Assembly: GCF_014284235.1 (NCBI RefSeq)
Contig: NZ_JACOGD010000002.1
Span: 372,001-436,000 of the forward strand
DNA from: Cognatundibacterium curvum
Lineage (GTDB): Bacteria > Pseudomonadota > Gammaproteobacteria > Burkholderiales > Burkholderiaceae_D
DNA length: 64,000 nucleotides
Reading direction: 5' to 3'
Shown: piece by piece, positions 17,783-27,185 of the stretch
Numbering within the stretch: the first letter of the stretch is position 1
How the letters are laid out: every line of letters begins with the position of its first letter
Made by a program: the position numbers and the translations under genes
Notes under the pieces: model-generated
Databases searched by the model: none
Told to the model about the DNA's origin: nothing
Seen by the model: the letters and a program-made list of their open reading frames with translations, nothing else

Positions 17783-18592
17783 ATGCAAATCTATTTACCT
17801 TTCCTGTCTGCAGCCCTGTATCTGGCTGCGCTCCTGCTGCCATTACGACAAGTGCGCGCTGCTGCAGCACTCACGGCTGTTGCCTGGCTGCTGCAGGCGA
17901 TCTCCTTGTGTAGCCATGTATTTGCGGGCGATGCCTTGCGCGTTGGCTTCGCAGTGATGTTATCGGCAGCGCTGTGGATGACAGTCAGCGCCTATGTGCT
18001 GGAAAACCGCAGCTTTGCCTTGGGTGGTTTGAAAATACTTTTGCTGCCGCCCGCCTTGGTTGCCGTCAGTCTGACCGCCTTGTTCCCAGGCAGCCTGATT
18101 CCGCTGGATGGGAAAACCCAGATGTTTCCCTGGCATGTAGCCATTGCGCTGCTGGCCTATAGTACGCTGACCATCGCTGCGTTCCATGCTGCGATCATGA
18201 GTCTGCAAGATAAGCATTTGCACAAACTACGTGCGCAGCCGGTCAGCCCGTGGCTGAATCAATTGCTGGATCAGTTACCCGCTTTGCTGACGATGGAAAA
18301 AGTCTTATTCCGGCTGATCACCATTGGCTTTGTATTGCTGACACTGACGGTGTTTTCCGGTATCGTTTTTTCCGAGCAGGTATTGGGCGTCGCGTTTAAA
18401 TGGGATCATAAGACGGTCTTGTCTTTATTTTCCTGGGCCTTATTCGGCACTCTGTTAATGGGGCGTCATTGGCGTGGCTGGCGTGGAAAAACTGTGCTGA
18501 GTTTTACACTGTCTGGCTTTCTGGTCTTATTGCTGGCCTATGTGGGCAGTCGTTTTGTGCTTGAAGTGCTGTTGCACCGGAGTCTGGTATGA
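17783..18592 (+). CDS. YpjD/CcsA-like integral membrane protein (cytochrome c assembly family)
   Basis: The 269-residue protein has about eight hydrophobic helices and the cytochrome c assembly (CcsA/CcmC) signature region: MFPWHVAIALLAYSTLTIAAFHAAIM, then LFRLITIGFVLLTLTVFSGIVFSE and WDHKTVLSLFSWALFGTLLMGRHWRGWRGK. Histidines in WHVA, the FHAA helix, WDHK and GRHWRGWRG are in the positions expected for heme contacts. The group is often annotated as YpjD or an inner-membrane CcsA-like protein; its role in heme or cytochrome biogenesis is inferred rather than proven. Its stop overlaps the next start (ATGA), so it is coupled to the PP0621-family gene. It is the first gene of the pilS-pilR operon-like cluster. 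Confidence 0.85.
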   Translation: MQIYLPFLSAALYLAALLLPLRQVRAAAALTAVAWLLQAISLCSHVFAGDALRVGFAVMLSAALWMTVSAYVLENRSFALGGLKILLLPPALVAVSLTALFPGSLIPLDGKTQMFPWHVAIALLAYSTLTIAAFHAAIMSLQDKHLHKLRAQPVSPWLNQLLDQLPALLTMEKVLFRLITIGFVLLTLTVFSGIVFSEQVLGVAFKWDHKTVLSLFSWALFGTLLMGRHWRGWRGKTVLSFTLSGFLVLLLAYVGSRFVLEVLLHRSLV

Positions 18593-18858
18593 GAATTATT
18601 TTGTGGCTGGTGCTGGGCGTGCTGGTTATTCTGGCTTTGAAAAAGAAAGCAAGGGATATGCAATCCCGTGCATATCAGTCCCGCTCTGAGATGGGGCCGG
18701 CCTCTGCGCCATCGGCTGCACCCGCACATACGGTAAAAGATGCTGAAGATATGGTCAGCTGTGCCCATTGTCAGTTGTATGTGCCGGTTTCTGATGCGGT
18801 GCTGCGTGGCGAACTGCACTTCTGCAGCGTGGCGCATGCGGATCAGCATACACATTAA
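18589..18858 (+). CDS. PP0621-family small protein with Cys-rich C-terminus
   Basis: The 89-residue product has an N-terminal transmembrane helix (ILWLVLGVLVILALK, residues 4-18). A variable Ser/Ala linker follows, then a conserved C-terminal segment VSCAHCQLYVPVSDAVLRG...HFCSVAHADQH. The C-x2-C, a third Cys and several His form a probable zinc site (a TRASH-like treble clef). PP0621-family proteins are conserved next to pilS in beta- and gammaproteobacteria but have no known function. The gene overlaps the previous one by four bases and is eight bases from pilS. Confidence 0.85.
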   Translation: MRIILWLVLGVLVILALKKKARDMQSRAYQSRSEMGPASAPSAAPAHTVKDAEDMVSCAHCQLYVPVSDAVLRGELHFCSVAHADQHTH

Positions 18859-18866
18859 GCAGCACG

Positions 18867-20636
18867 ATGCCGGCTCCTTTTCCCGGATTGTCTAATCCTT
18901 CGCCTTCGTTCTGGCGTTCGCTGCAGACTTTCAATATCTCGCGCATTATCATCGCAGCTTGCTTATTGCTCTTACTGAATTTGCGCAGTACCAAGGATAT
19001 CTGGGTCTTCAGTCATTTGTTTGCCAAAGACATTTGCTTCGCCTACCTGTTTGCCAGTATTAGTTTTGCTTTAATCCGTTTTTTTCATCAGCGGCATTTC
19101 GTTGCACAGTTGTTATTGCAGATTATTGTTGATCTGCTTGTCATTTCCTTGCTGTATCTGGGTTCGGGCGGCGGGCGCGGCGGTCTCAGCATCCTGTTTA
19201 TGTTTCCGCTGGCTGGTGTGGCTATCTTGTCGCCACTGATCTGGGCCTTCTTTTTTTGCGCCATCGTCAGTCTGTTTCTGCTGGTGGAAGGTGTGTACCG
19301 CGCGCTGGAACTGAATGATGGCAATCTGGTGTCGCAGGCTGGTTTGTTCGGTGCCTCTTATTTCGCCGTGATTTATGTGGTGAGTCGGCTGGCTAATAAT
19401 CTGATCCGTCAGGAGCAACTCGCGACCCAGCGTGGCAATGAATTGGCGATGCAACAGGCGATTAACCGGCTGGTGATCGCAGATATGGGCGACGGCATCC
19501 TGGTACTGGATCATTCCGGCCGCGTGTTTGAAATCAATCCGGCTGCAGAGCGTATGCTGGGCGGTAACCTGACGAAGGAAATGCTGGGCATCAAGCTGGC
19601 CAATATTGTTGCGCTCAGACCGATGGCCGAGACCCTGGCTGATATGCGCCAGCGCAGTATCAGTGAGCTGGGGCGGAATCCCGAGGATGATATTTCCTTT
19701 GTGTCGATTCCCTGTTATCTGGATGAGGGGCGCGGTGGTTTGAAATCCGGCTTTGAGGTCAGCAGTTTCGGGCTGCGTGCTGAACGCCCGCATTTCGTGA
19801 CCCATCTCAAGCTGCGTTTTATTCTGGTCGAGGATAGTCATCTGTTGCCGCTGTCCACACAACAGGCACTGGACCGGCGGTATACCATCGTCTTCATGCA
19901 GGATGTCTCGGATATAGAGAATCAGGCGCAGCAACTGAAGCTGGCTTCGATGGGGCGCTTAACCGCCAGTATTGCGCATGAAGTCAGGAACCCTTTGTCT
20001 TCGATTTCGTATGCGGCCTCCTTGCTGAATGAGGATTTAAGCCAGTTACTGCCTGAAAATCCGCAAGCACGGCGTTTGCTCCGTATCGTCGATGATAATG
20101 TCGCACGTTTGAATCAGTTGATTGAAGATATACTTAAGCTGTCGCGCAAAGCGAGAACCGACGTCGAAGCTTATCCTCTGATGCGTGTCGTGCGTGAGTG
20201 TGTACAGGATTTCAGTGAAACCCGCAGCATAGATCCAGAGCTCATCCTGATCAGCGATGAGGTGGATTTCCAGGTCAGTTTTGATCCTGGACATTTGTTT
20301 GAAGTGCTGACCAATCTGCTGTCGAATGCCGTTCGTTATGCCAGTGGTCAGCCCGGCAGTATCCGGCTGCATGCCATGACCAGCGCCAATGGCCGTCAGG
20401 AATTGCATATACAGGATGATGGTCCGGCGATCAGCTATGATGTCAGGGCACACTTGTTCGAACCGTTTTATACAACTTCGCGCATGGGCACCGGTCTGGG
20501 TCTGTACATGGCGCGTGAGCTGTGTCTGAATAACCGTTCTTTACTCGATTATGAGTACCGCGTTGATGACAGCCTGGGTGAAGCGGCTGAGCCTAGCGGT
20601 AGGTTTGTGATTAATTTCTCAGGATTGTCGGTGTAA
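18867..20636 (+). CDS. pilS: PilS-like sensor histidine kinase
   Basis: The 589-residue kinase begins with a multi-helix membrane region at residues ~20-180 (about six segments, e.g. IIIAACLLLLLN and GGLSILFMFPLAGVAILSP), as in Pseudomonas PilS. A PAS domain follows (MGDGILVLDHSGRVFEINPAAERMLGG), then HisKA with His371 in IAHEVRNPLSS and an ATPase domain with LLSNAVRYAS, IQDDGPAIS and TTSRMGTGLGLYMARELC. In Pseudomonas, PilS senses membrane pilin and controls pilA through PilR. Overlap of its TAA with the pilR ATG supports the pair. Nearby PP0621 and YpjD genes are its usual company. No pilin gene is in the window. Confidence 0.88.
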   Translation: MPAPFPGLSNPSPSFWRSLQTFNISRIIIAACLLLLLNLRSTKDIWVFSHLFAKDICFAYLFASISFALIRFFHQRHFVAQLLLQIIVDLLVISLLYLGSGGGRGGLSILFMFPLAGVAILSPLIWAFFFCAIVSLFLLVEGVYRALELNDGNLVSQAGLFGASYFAVIYVVSRLANNLIRQEQLATQRGNELAMQQAINRLVIADMGDGILVLDHSGRVFEINPAAERMLGGNLTKEMLGIKLANIVALRPMAETLADMRQRSISELGRNPEDDISFVSIPCYLDEGRGGLKSGFEVSSFGLRAERPHFVTHLKLRFILVEDSHLLPLSTQQALDRRYTIVFMQDVSDIENQAQQLKLASMGRLTASIAHEVRNPLSSISYAASLLNEDLSQLLPENPQARRLLRIVDDNVARLNQLIEDILKLSRKARTDVEAYPLMRVVRECVQDFSETRSIDPELILISDEVDFQVSFDPGHLFEVLTNLLSNAVRYASGQPGSIRLHAMTSANGRQELHIQDDGPAISYDVRAHLFEPFYTTSRMGTGLGLYMARELCLNNRSLLDYEYRVDDSLGEAAEPSGRFVINFSGLSV

Positions 20637-22087
20637 TGGTAATGAACACAAGCAGTTGCCCAAAAATTCTGGTCGTCGATGACGAGGCTCATCTGCGCGA
20701 GTTACTCGAGATTACGCTGATTAAAATGGGACTCGATGTCGACAGTGCAGAGAATCTCAGTGTGGCACGCAGTTATCTGCAGAAAAATACCTATTCGCTG
20801 GTGCTGACCGATATGCGACTGCCCGACGGCTCGGGGATGGAGCTGGTGGAGGAATTGAGTGCCAGCGATAAAAATACACCGATTGCAGTGATTACTGCTT
20901 TCGGCAGTGCAGACAATGCGGTAATCGCTCTGAAGGCGGGCGCCTTTGATTACGTATCCAAGCCGGTTGCGCTTGATCATTTGCGCAAACTGGTGCGTTC
21001 AGCGCTGGAAATGCATGAAGTGGCGGCCGCACCGGTCAGCCCTGATCCGGATGCCAGCCTGCGTGCACCGTCCTTCCTGATCGGCAGTTCAGCCGGTATG
21101 CAGATGGTACGCAGCCAGATCGAAAGACTGGCGCGCAGTATGGCGCCGGTGATTATTACCGGTGAATCTGGCAGCGGTAAAGAACTGGCTGCACGTGAAA
21201 TTCACAAGACCAGCGCGCGTGCAGCTCAGGCATTTGTCGCGGTGAACTGCGGTGCAATTCCGGAAAACCTGATGGAAGCCGAGTTTTTTGGCTATCGCAA
21301 AGGGGCGTTTACCGGTGCCGTGGACGACAGGGATGGTTTTTTTCAGGCTGCCAATGGCGGCACCCTGATGCTGGATGAGGTGGCCGATCTGCCACTCGCG
21401 ATGCAGGTTAAATTGTTGCGGGCTATCCAGGAGCGCCGTATCCGTAAAATCGGCGCCACGACGGAAGAATCTGTCGATGTCAGGATTATCAGTGCGACCC
21501 ATCAGAATCTGGCGCGTTGTGTTGAAGAAGGGCGCTTCCGTCAGGATTTGTATTACCGCCTGAATGTGATTGAACTGCATTTGCCACCGCTGCGCCAGCG
21601 CCTGGAAGATATACCGGAACTGGCACAAGGCATGCTGACCAAGCTGGCACAGACGCCAGTCAGTCTGGCACCGGCCGCACTGCAAGCTTTGTTGCAATAT
21701 GATTTTCCCGGCAATGTGCGTGAGCTGGAAAACATACTGGAGCGGGCACTGGCATTTGCCAATGATGGTTGTATAGAGCCCGGTGATCTGATGTTGCGTG
21801 GCACCCGCAGTGATACGCATGGGCTGCCTGCTGCAGCCTCAGCCTCGGCAGCTTCAGCCGTCGCTGCCGATCATGGTGCTGCCCCTGCAGCTATAGCTGA
21901 AGGGGCGTTGGAGTTGACTTTGCCCAGCTTGCCTTGTTCGCTGCCTGACTTCCTGGAACAGGTCGAGCGCGAAATGATACGGCGCGCCTTACAGCAAACC
22001 TATCAGAACCGGACCCAGGCGGCAGAGCTGCTGGGTGTCAGCTTCCGTCAGTTACGTTATCAGATTCAAAAGCTGAAAATACAATAA
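20636..22087 (+). CDS. pilR: PilR-like sigma-54-dependent response regulator
   Basis: The 483-residue regulator has a receiver with phospho-site Asp59 (YSLVLTDMRLPDGSG) and Lys108 in SKP. Its AAA+ domain carries GESGSGKE (Walker A), RKGAFTGAV (the sigma-54 contact loop) and GGTLMLDEVADLP (Walker B). After an Ala/Ser-rich linker, the C-terminal Fis-type helix-turn-helix reads NRTQAAELLGVSFRQLRYQIQKL. The ATG at 20636 shares one base with the pilS stop codon; a second in-frame ATG lies six bases later. PilR activates pilA and other type IV pilus genes, which fits the Pil-Chp cluster 12 kb downstream. There is no clear terminator behind it. Confidence 0.9.
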   Translation: MVMNTSSCPKILVVDDEAHLRELLEITLIKMGLDVDSAENLSVARSYLQKNTYSLVLTDMRLPDGSGMELVEELSASDKNTPIAVITAFGSADNAVIALKAGAFDYVSKPVALDHLRKLVRSALEMHEVAAAPVSPDPDASLRAPSFLIGSSAGMQMVRSQIERLARSMAPVIITGESGSGKELAAREIHKTSARAAQAFVAVNCGAIPENLMEAEFFGYRKGAFTGAVDDRDGFFQAANGGTLMLDEVADLPLAMQVKLLRAIQERRIRKIGATTEESVDVRIISATHQNLARCVEEGRFRQDLYYRLNVIELHLPPLRQRLEDIPELAQGMLTKLAQTPVSLAPAALQALLQYDFPGNVRELENILERALAFANDGCIEPGDLMLRGTRSDTHGLPAAASASAASAVAADHGAAPAAIAEGALELTLPSLPCSLPDFLEQVEREMIRRALQQTYQNRTQAAELLGVSFRQLRYQIQKLKIQ

Positions 22088-22288
22088 GCTGGTAACTCCG
22101 CCTGGCCTGGAATAAATGCATGCTTATTGGCTTCGTCAAGTCCCTGATTTCTGCTGTGCTGGCCGGAAACGGCTTTCGGTTAGTGCTTACTTGCACTGCT
22201 GGGCAGCATTTTCTGTGAGCCTCAGAAAGTCAATTCCCTCAGGGGAATTTTCATCAAAAAAATAAATATTTTTTCAATCAGAAAGCGC

Positions 22289-22317
22289 TTGCTACTGCCG
22301 CAGTGTGACACTAGAAT
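22289..22317 (+). promoter_or_regulatory. Sigma-70-type promoter of nrdAB
   Basis: TTGCTA at 22289-22294 and TAGAAT at 22312-22317 are separated by the optimal 17 bases. The -10 element lies inside the first NrdR box, so bound NrdR would block RNA polymerase. Confidence 0.65.
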
Positions 22318-22323
22318 TAGGGC
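22308..22323 (+). promoter_or_regulatory. NrdR box 1 (upstream of nrdA)
   Basis: ACACTAGAATTAGGGC matches the NrdR consensus (ACACTATATATAGTGT type) at about 11 of 16 positions. Its centre is 30 bases from that of box 2, three helical turns, the usual arrangement of paired NrdR sites in front of ribonucleotide reductase genes. Confidence 0.65.
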
Positions 22324-22337
22324 TGTCGAGAAAATAT

Positions 22338-22353
22338 GCACTATATCTAGTGT
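22338..22353 (+). promoter_or_regulatory. NrdR box 2 (upstream of nrdA)
   Basis: GCACTATATCTAGTGT is a near-perfect NrdR box, palindromic as CACTA-TATC-TAGTG. NrdR is the ATP/dATP-sensing zinc-finger repressor of ribonucleotide reductase operons. Its own gene is not in the window. Confidence 0.85.
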
Positions 22354-22555
22354 TTGATCTCATGATGAATTCTATGTTTTACCTTTCTTGCTTCACATCC
22401 CCCTCTAGCATTAACTGTTACACAAAGATGAGATTTACATAGCATTCAGCTATGTCAGGCAGTCTGTCGTAAAGCGCTGTACCCAATTAATCCCTCGTTA
22501 TTCTGCGCACAATTTGCGCCGTATGACGCCCAGAAATTACTGAACCGGAGGCTCA

Positions 22556-25471
22556 ATGCACTCTTCAACCGAAACATCCACGCTGACTCATTCTGATATT
22601 CCTGGTCTGCTGAACCCTGTCAGCGGATCTGCTGCGTCCAGCGGCCAATTCAGTCAATACATGGTGATCCGTCGTAATGGCGCAGTCGTTGGTTTTGAAC
22701 CATCGAAAATTGCGATTGCGATGACTAAGGCCTTCCTCGCAGTGAATGGCGGTCAGGGTGCGGCTTCGGCACGGGTACGTGAACTGGTTGAGCAATTAAC
22801 TGCGACAGTAGTTACTGCGCTGATGCGCAGACAGCCTGCCGGTGGCACATTTCATATTGAAGACATCCAGGATCAGGTCGAACTCGCATTGATGCGTTCG
22901 GGTGAACACGATGTAGCACGTGCTTATGTGTTGTATCGCGCCAAACACCAGGAAGAGCGCCGGCTGGCGCAGGAAGCACAGCGCGCATCCCAGGCCAGTC
23001 TGCCACAGATCCATGTTGTGGTCGATGGCGCAAAAGTTGTGCTCGACGTAGAAAAAGTACGTGCCATGATCGCGGCTGCCTGTATCGGCCTAGATAAACT
23101 GGCAGACGCAGAAGCGATCCTGACTGAAACCCTGAAAAATCTGTATGACGGCGTACCTGTCGAAGAACTGCACAAATCTGCCATTCTGGCGGCACGTGCC
23201 CTGATGGAAAAAGAGCCGGCTTACAGTCAGGTGACTTCCCGCCTGTTGCTGCATACAGTGCGTAAAGAAGTGTTTGGCAAAGAAGTCGCACAGAATGATG
23301 CGGCTGCTGAATACATTACTTACTTCCCTGAATTTATCCGCAAAGGTATCGCTGCTGATCTGCTCGATACCCGTCTGGCAGAATTTGATCTGCCTACGCT
23401 GGCTAAGGCCCTGGTGGCTGATCGCGATCTGCAATTCAGCTATATCGGTTTGCAAACTCTGTATGACCGTTATTTCCTGCACATCCGTGGTACCCGTATC
23501 GAAATGCCTCAGGCTTTCTATATGCGTGTAGCGATGGGGCTGGCACTGGAAGAAAAAGACCGTACTGCACGTGCGATTGAGTTTTACCATTTGCTGTCCA
23601 GCTTTGACTTCATGAGCTCGACACCGACGCTGTTTAACTCCGGCACACAACGTTCGCAATTGTCGTCCTGCTATCTGACTACCGTGGCTGATGATCTGGC
23701 CGGTATTTATGATGCGCTCAAAGAAAATGCCTTGCTGGCGAAATATGCAGGTGGTCTGGGTAATGACTGGACACCGGTGCGCTCACTGGGCGCGCATATC
23801 AAAGGCACCAATGGTAAATCCCAGGGCGTGGTGCCTTTCCTGAAAGTGGTCAACGATACCGCGGTTGCAGTCAATCAGGGTGGTAAGCGTAAAGGCGCAG
23901 TCTGCGCCTACCTCGAAACCTGGCATATGGATATTGAGGAATTCCTCGACCTGCGTAAGAACACCGGTGATGACCGTCGCCGTACGCATGACATGAATAC
24001 AGCTAACTGGATTCCGGATCTGTTCATGAAACGTGTGATGGAAAAGGGCGACTGGACGCTGTTCTCCCCATCCGACGTACCGGATCTGCACGATAAATTC
24101 GGTAAAGCATTTGAAAGTGCCTATCTCGCTTACGAAGCCAAAGCCGCCAGCGGTGAGATCGAACTGTCGAAAAAAATCCCGGCACTCGACCTGTGGCGCA
24201 AGATGCTGTCCATGTTGTTTGAAACCGGACATCCATGGATTACATTCAAAGATCCTTGCAATATCCGCAGCCCGCAGCAACACGTCGGTGTGGTGCACTC
24301 GTCGAATCTGTGTACCGAGATCACGCTGAACACGAACGAAAGCGAAATCGCCGTATGTAATCTGGGTTCGGTCAATCTGCCGGCACACATGAAGGATGGC
24401 AAGCTCGATCACGTCAAACTGCAAAAAACGATACGTACCGCGATGCGTATGCTGGATAACGTGATTGATATTAACTACTATGCAGTTCAGAAGGCACGTG
24501 AATCCAATTTGCGTCACCGTCCGGTCGGCATGGGTATCATGGGCTTCCAGGATTGCCTGCACATCATGCGTGTGCCCTATGCATCCAACGAAGCAGTACA
24601 GTTTGCTGACACCTCGATGGAAGCCGTTTGCTATTACGCTTATCTGGCATCGACTGAACTGGCCGAAGAGCGCGGTACTTACAGCTCTTACAAAGGCTCG
24701 CTGTGGGATCGCGGCATCCTGCCACAGGACTCGCTCAAGCTCTTGATGGAAGAGCGTGGCGGTTATCTGGAAGCGGATTTCAGCGAATCGATGGACTGGA
24801 CTGTCGTACGTGAGCGTATCAGGCAACACGGTATGCGTAACTCGAACTGCGTAGCGATCGCACCGACCGCGACCATCTCGAACATTATCGGCGTCTCGGC
24901 CTGTATCGAGCCTACTTACCAGAATCTGTATGTGAAATCTAACCTGTCCGGTGAATTCACTGAAATCAATGAATACCTGGTACGTGATCTGAAACAGCGT
25001 GGCTTGTGGGATGAAGTCATGATCGCCGATCTGAAATACTTCGACGGCAGTCTGGCTCGCATAGACCGCATCCCTCAGGATCTGCGCGAATTGTATGCGA
25101 CCGCATTTGAAGTCAGCCCATCCTGGCTGGTCGAAGCTGCGTCACGCCGTCAGAAGTGGATAGATCAGGCGCAATCCCTGAATATCTATATGGCCGGTGC
25201 TTCCGGTAAGAAGCTGGATGAGACCTACAAACTGGCCTGGTTGCGTGGTCTGAAAACGACTTACTACCTGCGTACTATCGGTGCAACGCATACAGAAAAA
25301 TCCACCACGAAAACCGGTGCCTTGAATGCGGTTGCGGTAGATGGCGGTAGTGGTTCTTTCAGCGCCGCATCGGTCGCGACAGTTCCGGCAGTTGCGCCTG
25401 AAGCGGAAGGTGCAGCCTGCTATCTGCGTCCGGGTGACGCTGGTTTTGAAGAATGTGAAGCTTGCCAGTAA
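22556..25471 (+). CDS. nrdA: Class Ia ribonucleoside-diphosphate reductase, alpha subunit with two ATP-cones
   Basis: The 971-residue catalytic subunit makes dNDPs from NDPs. It has two N-terminal ATP-cone domains: the first at about 34-135 (VIRRNGAVVGFEPSKIAIAMTKAF) and a second, more divergent one at about 150-245 (VVVDGAKVVLDVEKVRAMI). This arrangement is known from Pseudomonas aeruginosa NrdA. The catalytic barrel shows redox cysteines Cys372 (SSCYLTTV) and Cys601 (AVCNLGS), the radical site Asn584-Cys586-Glu588 (NLCTE) and the paired tyrosines in TTYYLRTIGATH. The C-terminal CEAC tail carries the thioredoxin-reducible pair. GGAGG precedes the ATG. nrdB follows 130 bases later. Tandem NrdR boxes imply repression when dATP is high. 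Confidence 0.97.
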   Translation: MHSSTETSTLTHSDIPGLLNPVSGSAASSGQFSQYMVIRRNGAVVGFEPSKIAIAMTKAFLAVNGGQGAASARVRELVEQLTATVVTALMRRQPAGGTFHIEDIQDQVELALMRSGEHDVARAYVLYRAKHQEERRLAQEAQRASQASLPQIHVVVDGAKVVLDVEKVRAMIAAACIGLDKLADAEAILTETLKNLYDGVPVEELHKSAILAARALMEKEPAYSQVTSRLLLHTVRKEVFGKEVAQNDAAAEYITYFPEFIRKGIAADLLDTRLAEFDLPTLAKALVADRDLQFSYIGLQTLYDRYFLHIRGTRIEMPQAFYMRVAMGLALEEKDRTARAIEFYHLLSSFDFMSSTPTLFNSGTQRSQLSSCYLTTVADDLAGIYDALKENALLAKYAGGLGNDWTPVRSLGAHIKGTNGKSQGVVPFLKVVNDTAVAVNQGGKRKGAVCAYLETWHMDIEEFLDLRKNTGDDRRRTHDMNTANWIPDLFMKRVMEKGDWTLFSPSDVPDLHDKFGKAFESAYLAYEAKAASGEIELSKKIPALDLWRKMLSMLFETGHPWITFKDPCNIRSPQQHVGVVHSSNLCTEITLNTNESEIAVCNLGSVNLPAHMKDGKLDHVKLQKTIRTAMRMLDNVIDINYYAVQKARESNLRHRPVGMGIMGFQDCLHIMRVPYASNEAVQFADTSMEAVCYYAYLASTELAEERGTYSSYKGSLWDRGILPQDSLKLLMEERGGYLEADFSESMDWTVVRERIRQHGMRNSNCVAIAPTATISNIIGVSACIEPTYQNLYVKSNLSGEFTEINEYLVRDLKQRGLWDEVMIADLKYFDGSLARIDRIPQDLRELYATAFEVSPSWLVEAASRRQKWIDQAQSLNIYMAGASGKKLDETYKLAWLRGLKTTYYLRTIGATHTEKSTTKTGALNAVAVDGGSGSFSAASVATVPAVAPEAEGAACYLRPGDAGFEECEACQ

Positions 25472-25601
25472 GCGCTGGCGCTTGATTGTATCAACCGGTG
25501 ACAGTCAGCTGATTGTCACCTCTGTGTACTGATAGCGGATGCAAAACAGAGCTCAAGTCTCTGCATAGTCATCAGTACTCATCAATGTAAGGAATAGTGA
25601 A

Positions 25602-26765
25602 ATGTTATCTTGGGATGATGAGGCCACTCCGGCCGCGCCGGCACCGAAAGCTGCTGCCCCTGAACAGCAAACACGTTTGCAAACACAGGAAGTTGCGCTG
25701 AATCCGGCGCTGGTCAGCAAACCGGCTGCCGCTACAGATGAAACTGCACGCCGTGTGAATGCTGCAGACAAGCGCATTATCAATGGTCAGACTGATGTGA
25801 ATCAGCTGGTGCCATTCAAGTACAAATGGGCCTGGGACAAATATCTGGCTGGTTGCGCAAATCACTGGATGCCGCAGGAAATCAATATGCAGCGCGACAT
25901 CGAGCTGTGGAAAAATCCGAATGGCTTATCCGAAGATGAGCGTCGTCTGGTGAAGCGTAATCTGGGCTTTTTCGTGACCGCCGATTCGCTGGCTGCTAAC
26001 AATATCGTGCTCGGTACTTACCGCCACATTACTGCGCCGGAATGCCGTCAGTATCTGCTGCGTCAGGCATTTGAAGAAGCGATTCACACGCATGCGTATC
26101 AATACATCGTTGAATCGCTGGGCCTGGACGAAGGCGAAATTTTTAACGCCTACAATGAAGTGGAATCGATACGCGATAAAGATCAGTTCCTGATTCCTTT
26201 CATCGACGTGCTGACTAATCCTGAATTCAAAACCGGCACCACAGAAGCGGATCAGACTTTGCTGCGTTCGCTGATTGTGTTTGCGTGTCTGATGGAAGGT
26301 CTGTTTTTCTACGTGGGCTTCACACAAATTCTGGCCTTAGGTCGTCAGAATAAAATGATGGGCGCAGCAGAACAGTATCAATACATTTTGCGTGATGAAT
26401 CGATGCACTGTAATTTCGGGATCGATCTGATCAATACGATTAAGATGGAAAATCCACATTTGTGGACACCTGAATTCAGAGATGAAATTAAATCGTTGTT
26501 TTTGCGCGCGGTGGAGTTGGAATATCGCTACGCAGAGGATACAATGCCGCGTGGAGTGCTTGGATTAAATGCGCCTATGTTTAAAGGATATTTGCGCTTC
26601 ATCGCAAATCGCAGAGCACAACAAATTGGTCTCGAAACTTTGTTCCCTCAGGAAGAAAATCCTTTCCCTTGGATGAGCGAAATGATAGACCTGAAAAAAG
26701 AGCGCAACTTTTTTGAGACGCGTGTAATTGAGTATCAGACCGGTGGAGCCCTCAGTTGGGAATAA
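25602..26765 (+). CDS. nrdB: Class Ia ribonucleotide reductase, beta subunit
   Basis: The 387-residue radical-generating subunit has the R2 ferritin-like fold: [17 protein letters not shown], then Glu159-x2-His162-x3-Tyr166 in [13 protein letters not shown], and [15 protein letters not shown] and [14 protein letters not shown] with the remaining iron ligands. Tyr166 aligns with the E. coli radical Tyr122, so this is a tyrosyl-radical enzyme of subclass Ia. The first ~55 residues are an Ala/Pro-rich extension ([17 protein letters not shown]) absent from E. coli NrdB. AAGGA lies upstream of the ATG. It shares the nrdA transcript, and two terminators follow. Confidence 0.97.
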   Translation: MLSWDDEATPAAPAPKAAAPEQQTRLQTQEVALNPALVSKPAAATDETARRVNAADKRIINGQTDVNQLVPFKYKWAWDKYLAGCANHWMPQEINMQRDIELWKNPNGLSEDERRLVKRNLGFFVTADSLAANNIVLGTYRHITAPECRQYLLRQAFEEAIHTHAYQYIVESLGLDEGEIFNAYNEVESIRDKDQFLIPFIDVLTNPEFKTGTTEADQTLLRSLIVFACLMEGLFFYVGFTQILALGRQNKMMGAAEQYQYILRDESMHCNFGIDLINTIKMENPHLWTPEFRDEIKSLFLRAVELEYRYAEDTMPRGVLGLNAPMFKGYLRFIANRRAQQIGLETLFPQEENPFPWMSEMIDLKKERNFFETRVIEYQTGGALSWE

Positions 26766-26889
26766 ACGCTTAATCAGCACCACGGGATTCCTGCCAGGGA
26801 GTACTCAAGGCTAACGCGAGATGTAAAACTCGAGAGGCCTCACCAAACCGAATGAACAGTCACAGACTACAAAGATTTGTACTGTCAGT

Positions 26890-26926
26890 GCCGCACTACC
26901 TGAGAAATTCAGGTATGGCGGCTTTT
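26890..26926 (+). terminator. Probable terminator 1 after nrdB
   Basis: A 14-base stem with two mismatches (GCCGCACTACCTGA with TCAGGTATGGCGGC), a five-base loop and a TTTT run. Confidence 0.65.
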
Positions 26927-26956
26927 GGTCGTTCGTTTCGGAAGTCAGACATACCG

Positions 26957-26986
26957 ACGCCGGCGTAGAACGCGGGCGTTTTTTTT
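26957..26986 (+). terminator. Probable terminator 2 after nrdB
   Basis: A nine-base stem with one mismatch (ACGCCGGCG with CGCGGGCGT), loop TAGAA, then eight T. It lies 30 bases beyond the first terminator, a tandem arrangement. Confidence 0.75.
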
Positions 26987-27185
26987 GGTTTGATGTATTC
27001 TGCAGGAATAGATAAACCGATATGGCTGAAGTGCTGCATCGAGAGGGGATGCAGCAGTTCAGCCGGTGCCGAATTCATTAGCGCAACCAGCAGACTGTTT
27101 GCGCCGATGAATAATCCGCTTGAAAGGATAGAGCGGATTTAACTTTTATCCGATTTTTTTCCATCTCAATTGAAGGAGAAACAAA

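Larger units (their letters stand above)
22088..22555 (+). other. 468-base intergenic region carrying the nrdA control region
   Basis: No gene is seen. The stretch holds a promoter at 22289-22317, two NrdR boxes (22308-22323 and 22338-22353), and then a leader of roughly 200 bases before nrdA with GGAGG five bases before its ATG. The leader is AT-rich in its first half and has no riboswitch I can recognise. Confidence 0.7.
26766..27185 (+). other. 420-base gap between nrdB and the H1-like gene
   Basis: No gene is seen. Two terminator-like hairpins (26890-26926 and 26957-26986) fall in the first half. A weak hairpin with a T-run (CGGAT/ATCCG at 27134-27152, T7 at 27154-27160) lies 25 bases before the H1-like start and could attenuate it. 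The promoter of that gene must lie between 27000 and 27130. Confidence 0.55.

Noticed and set aside
22353-22555. Riboswitch in the nrdA leader, suggested by its ~200-base length
   Set aside because: No conserved cobalamin or other riboswitch core could be recognised, and control is explained by the NrdR boxes.
26896-27078. 60-residue minus-strand open frame after nrdB
   Set aside because: It runs across the predicted terminator hairpins, has no ribosome site and resembles nothing.
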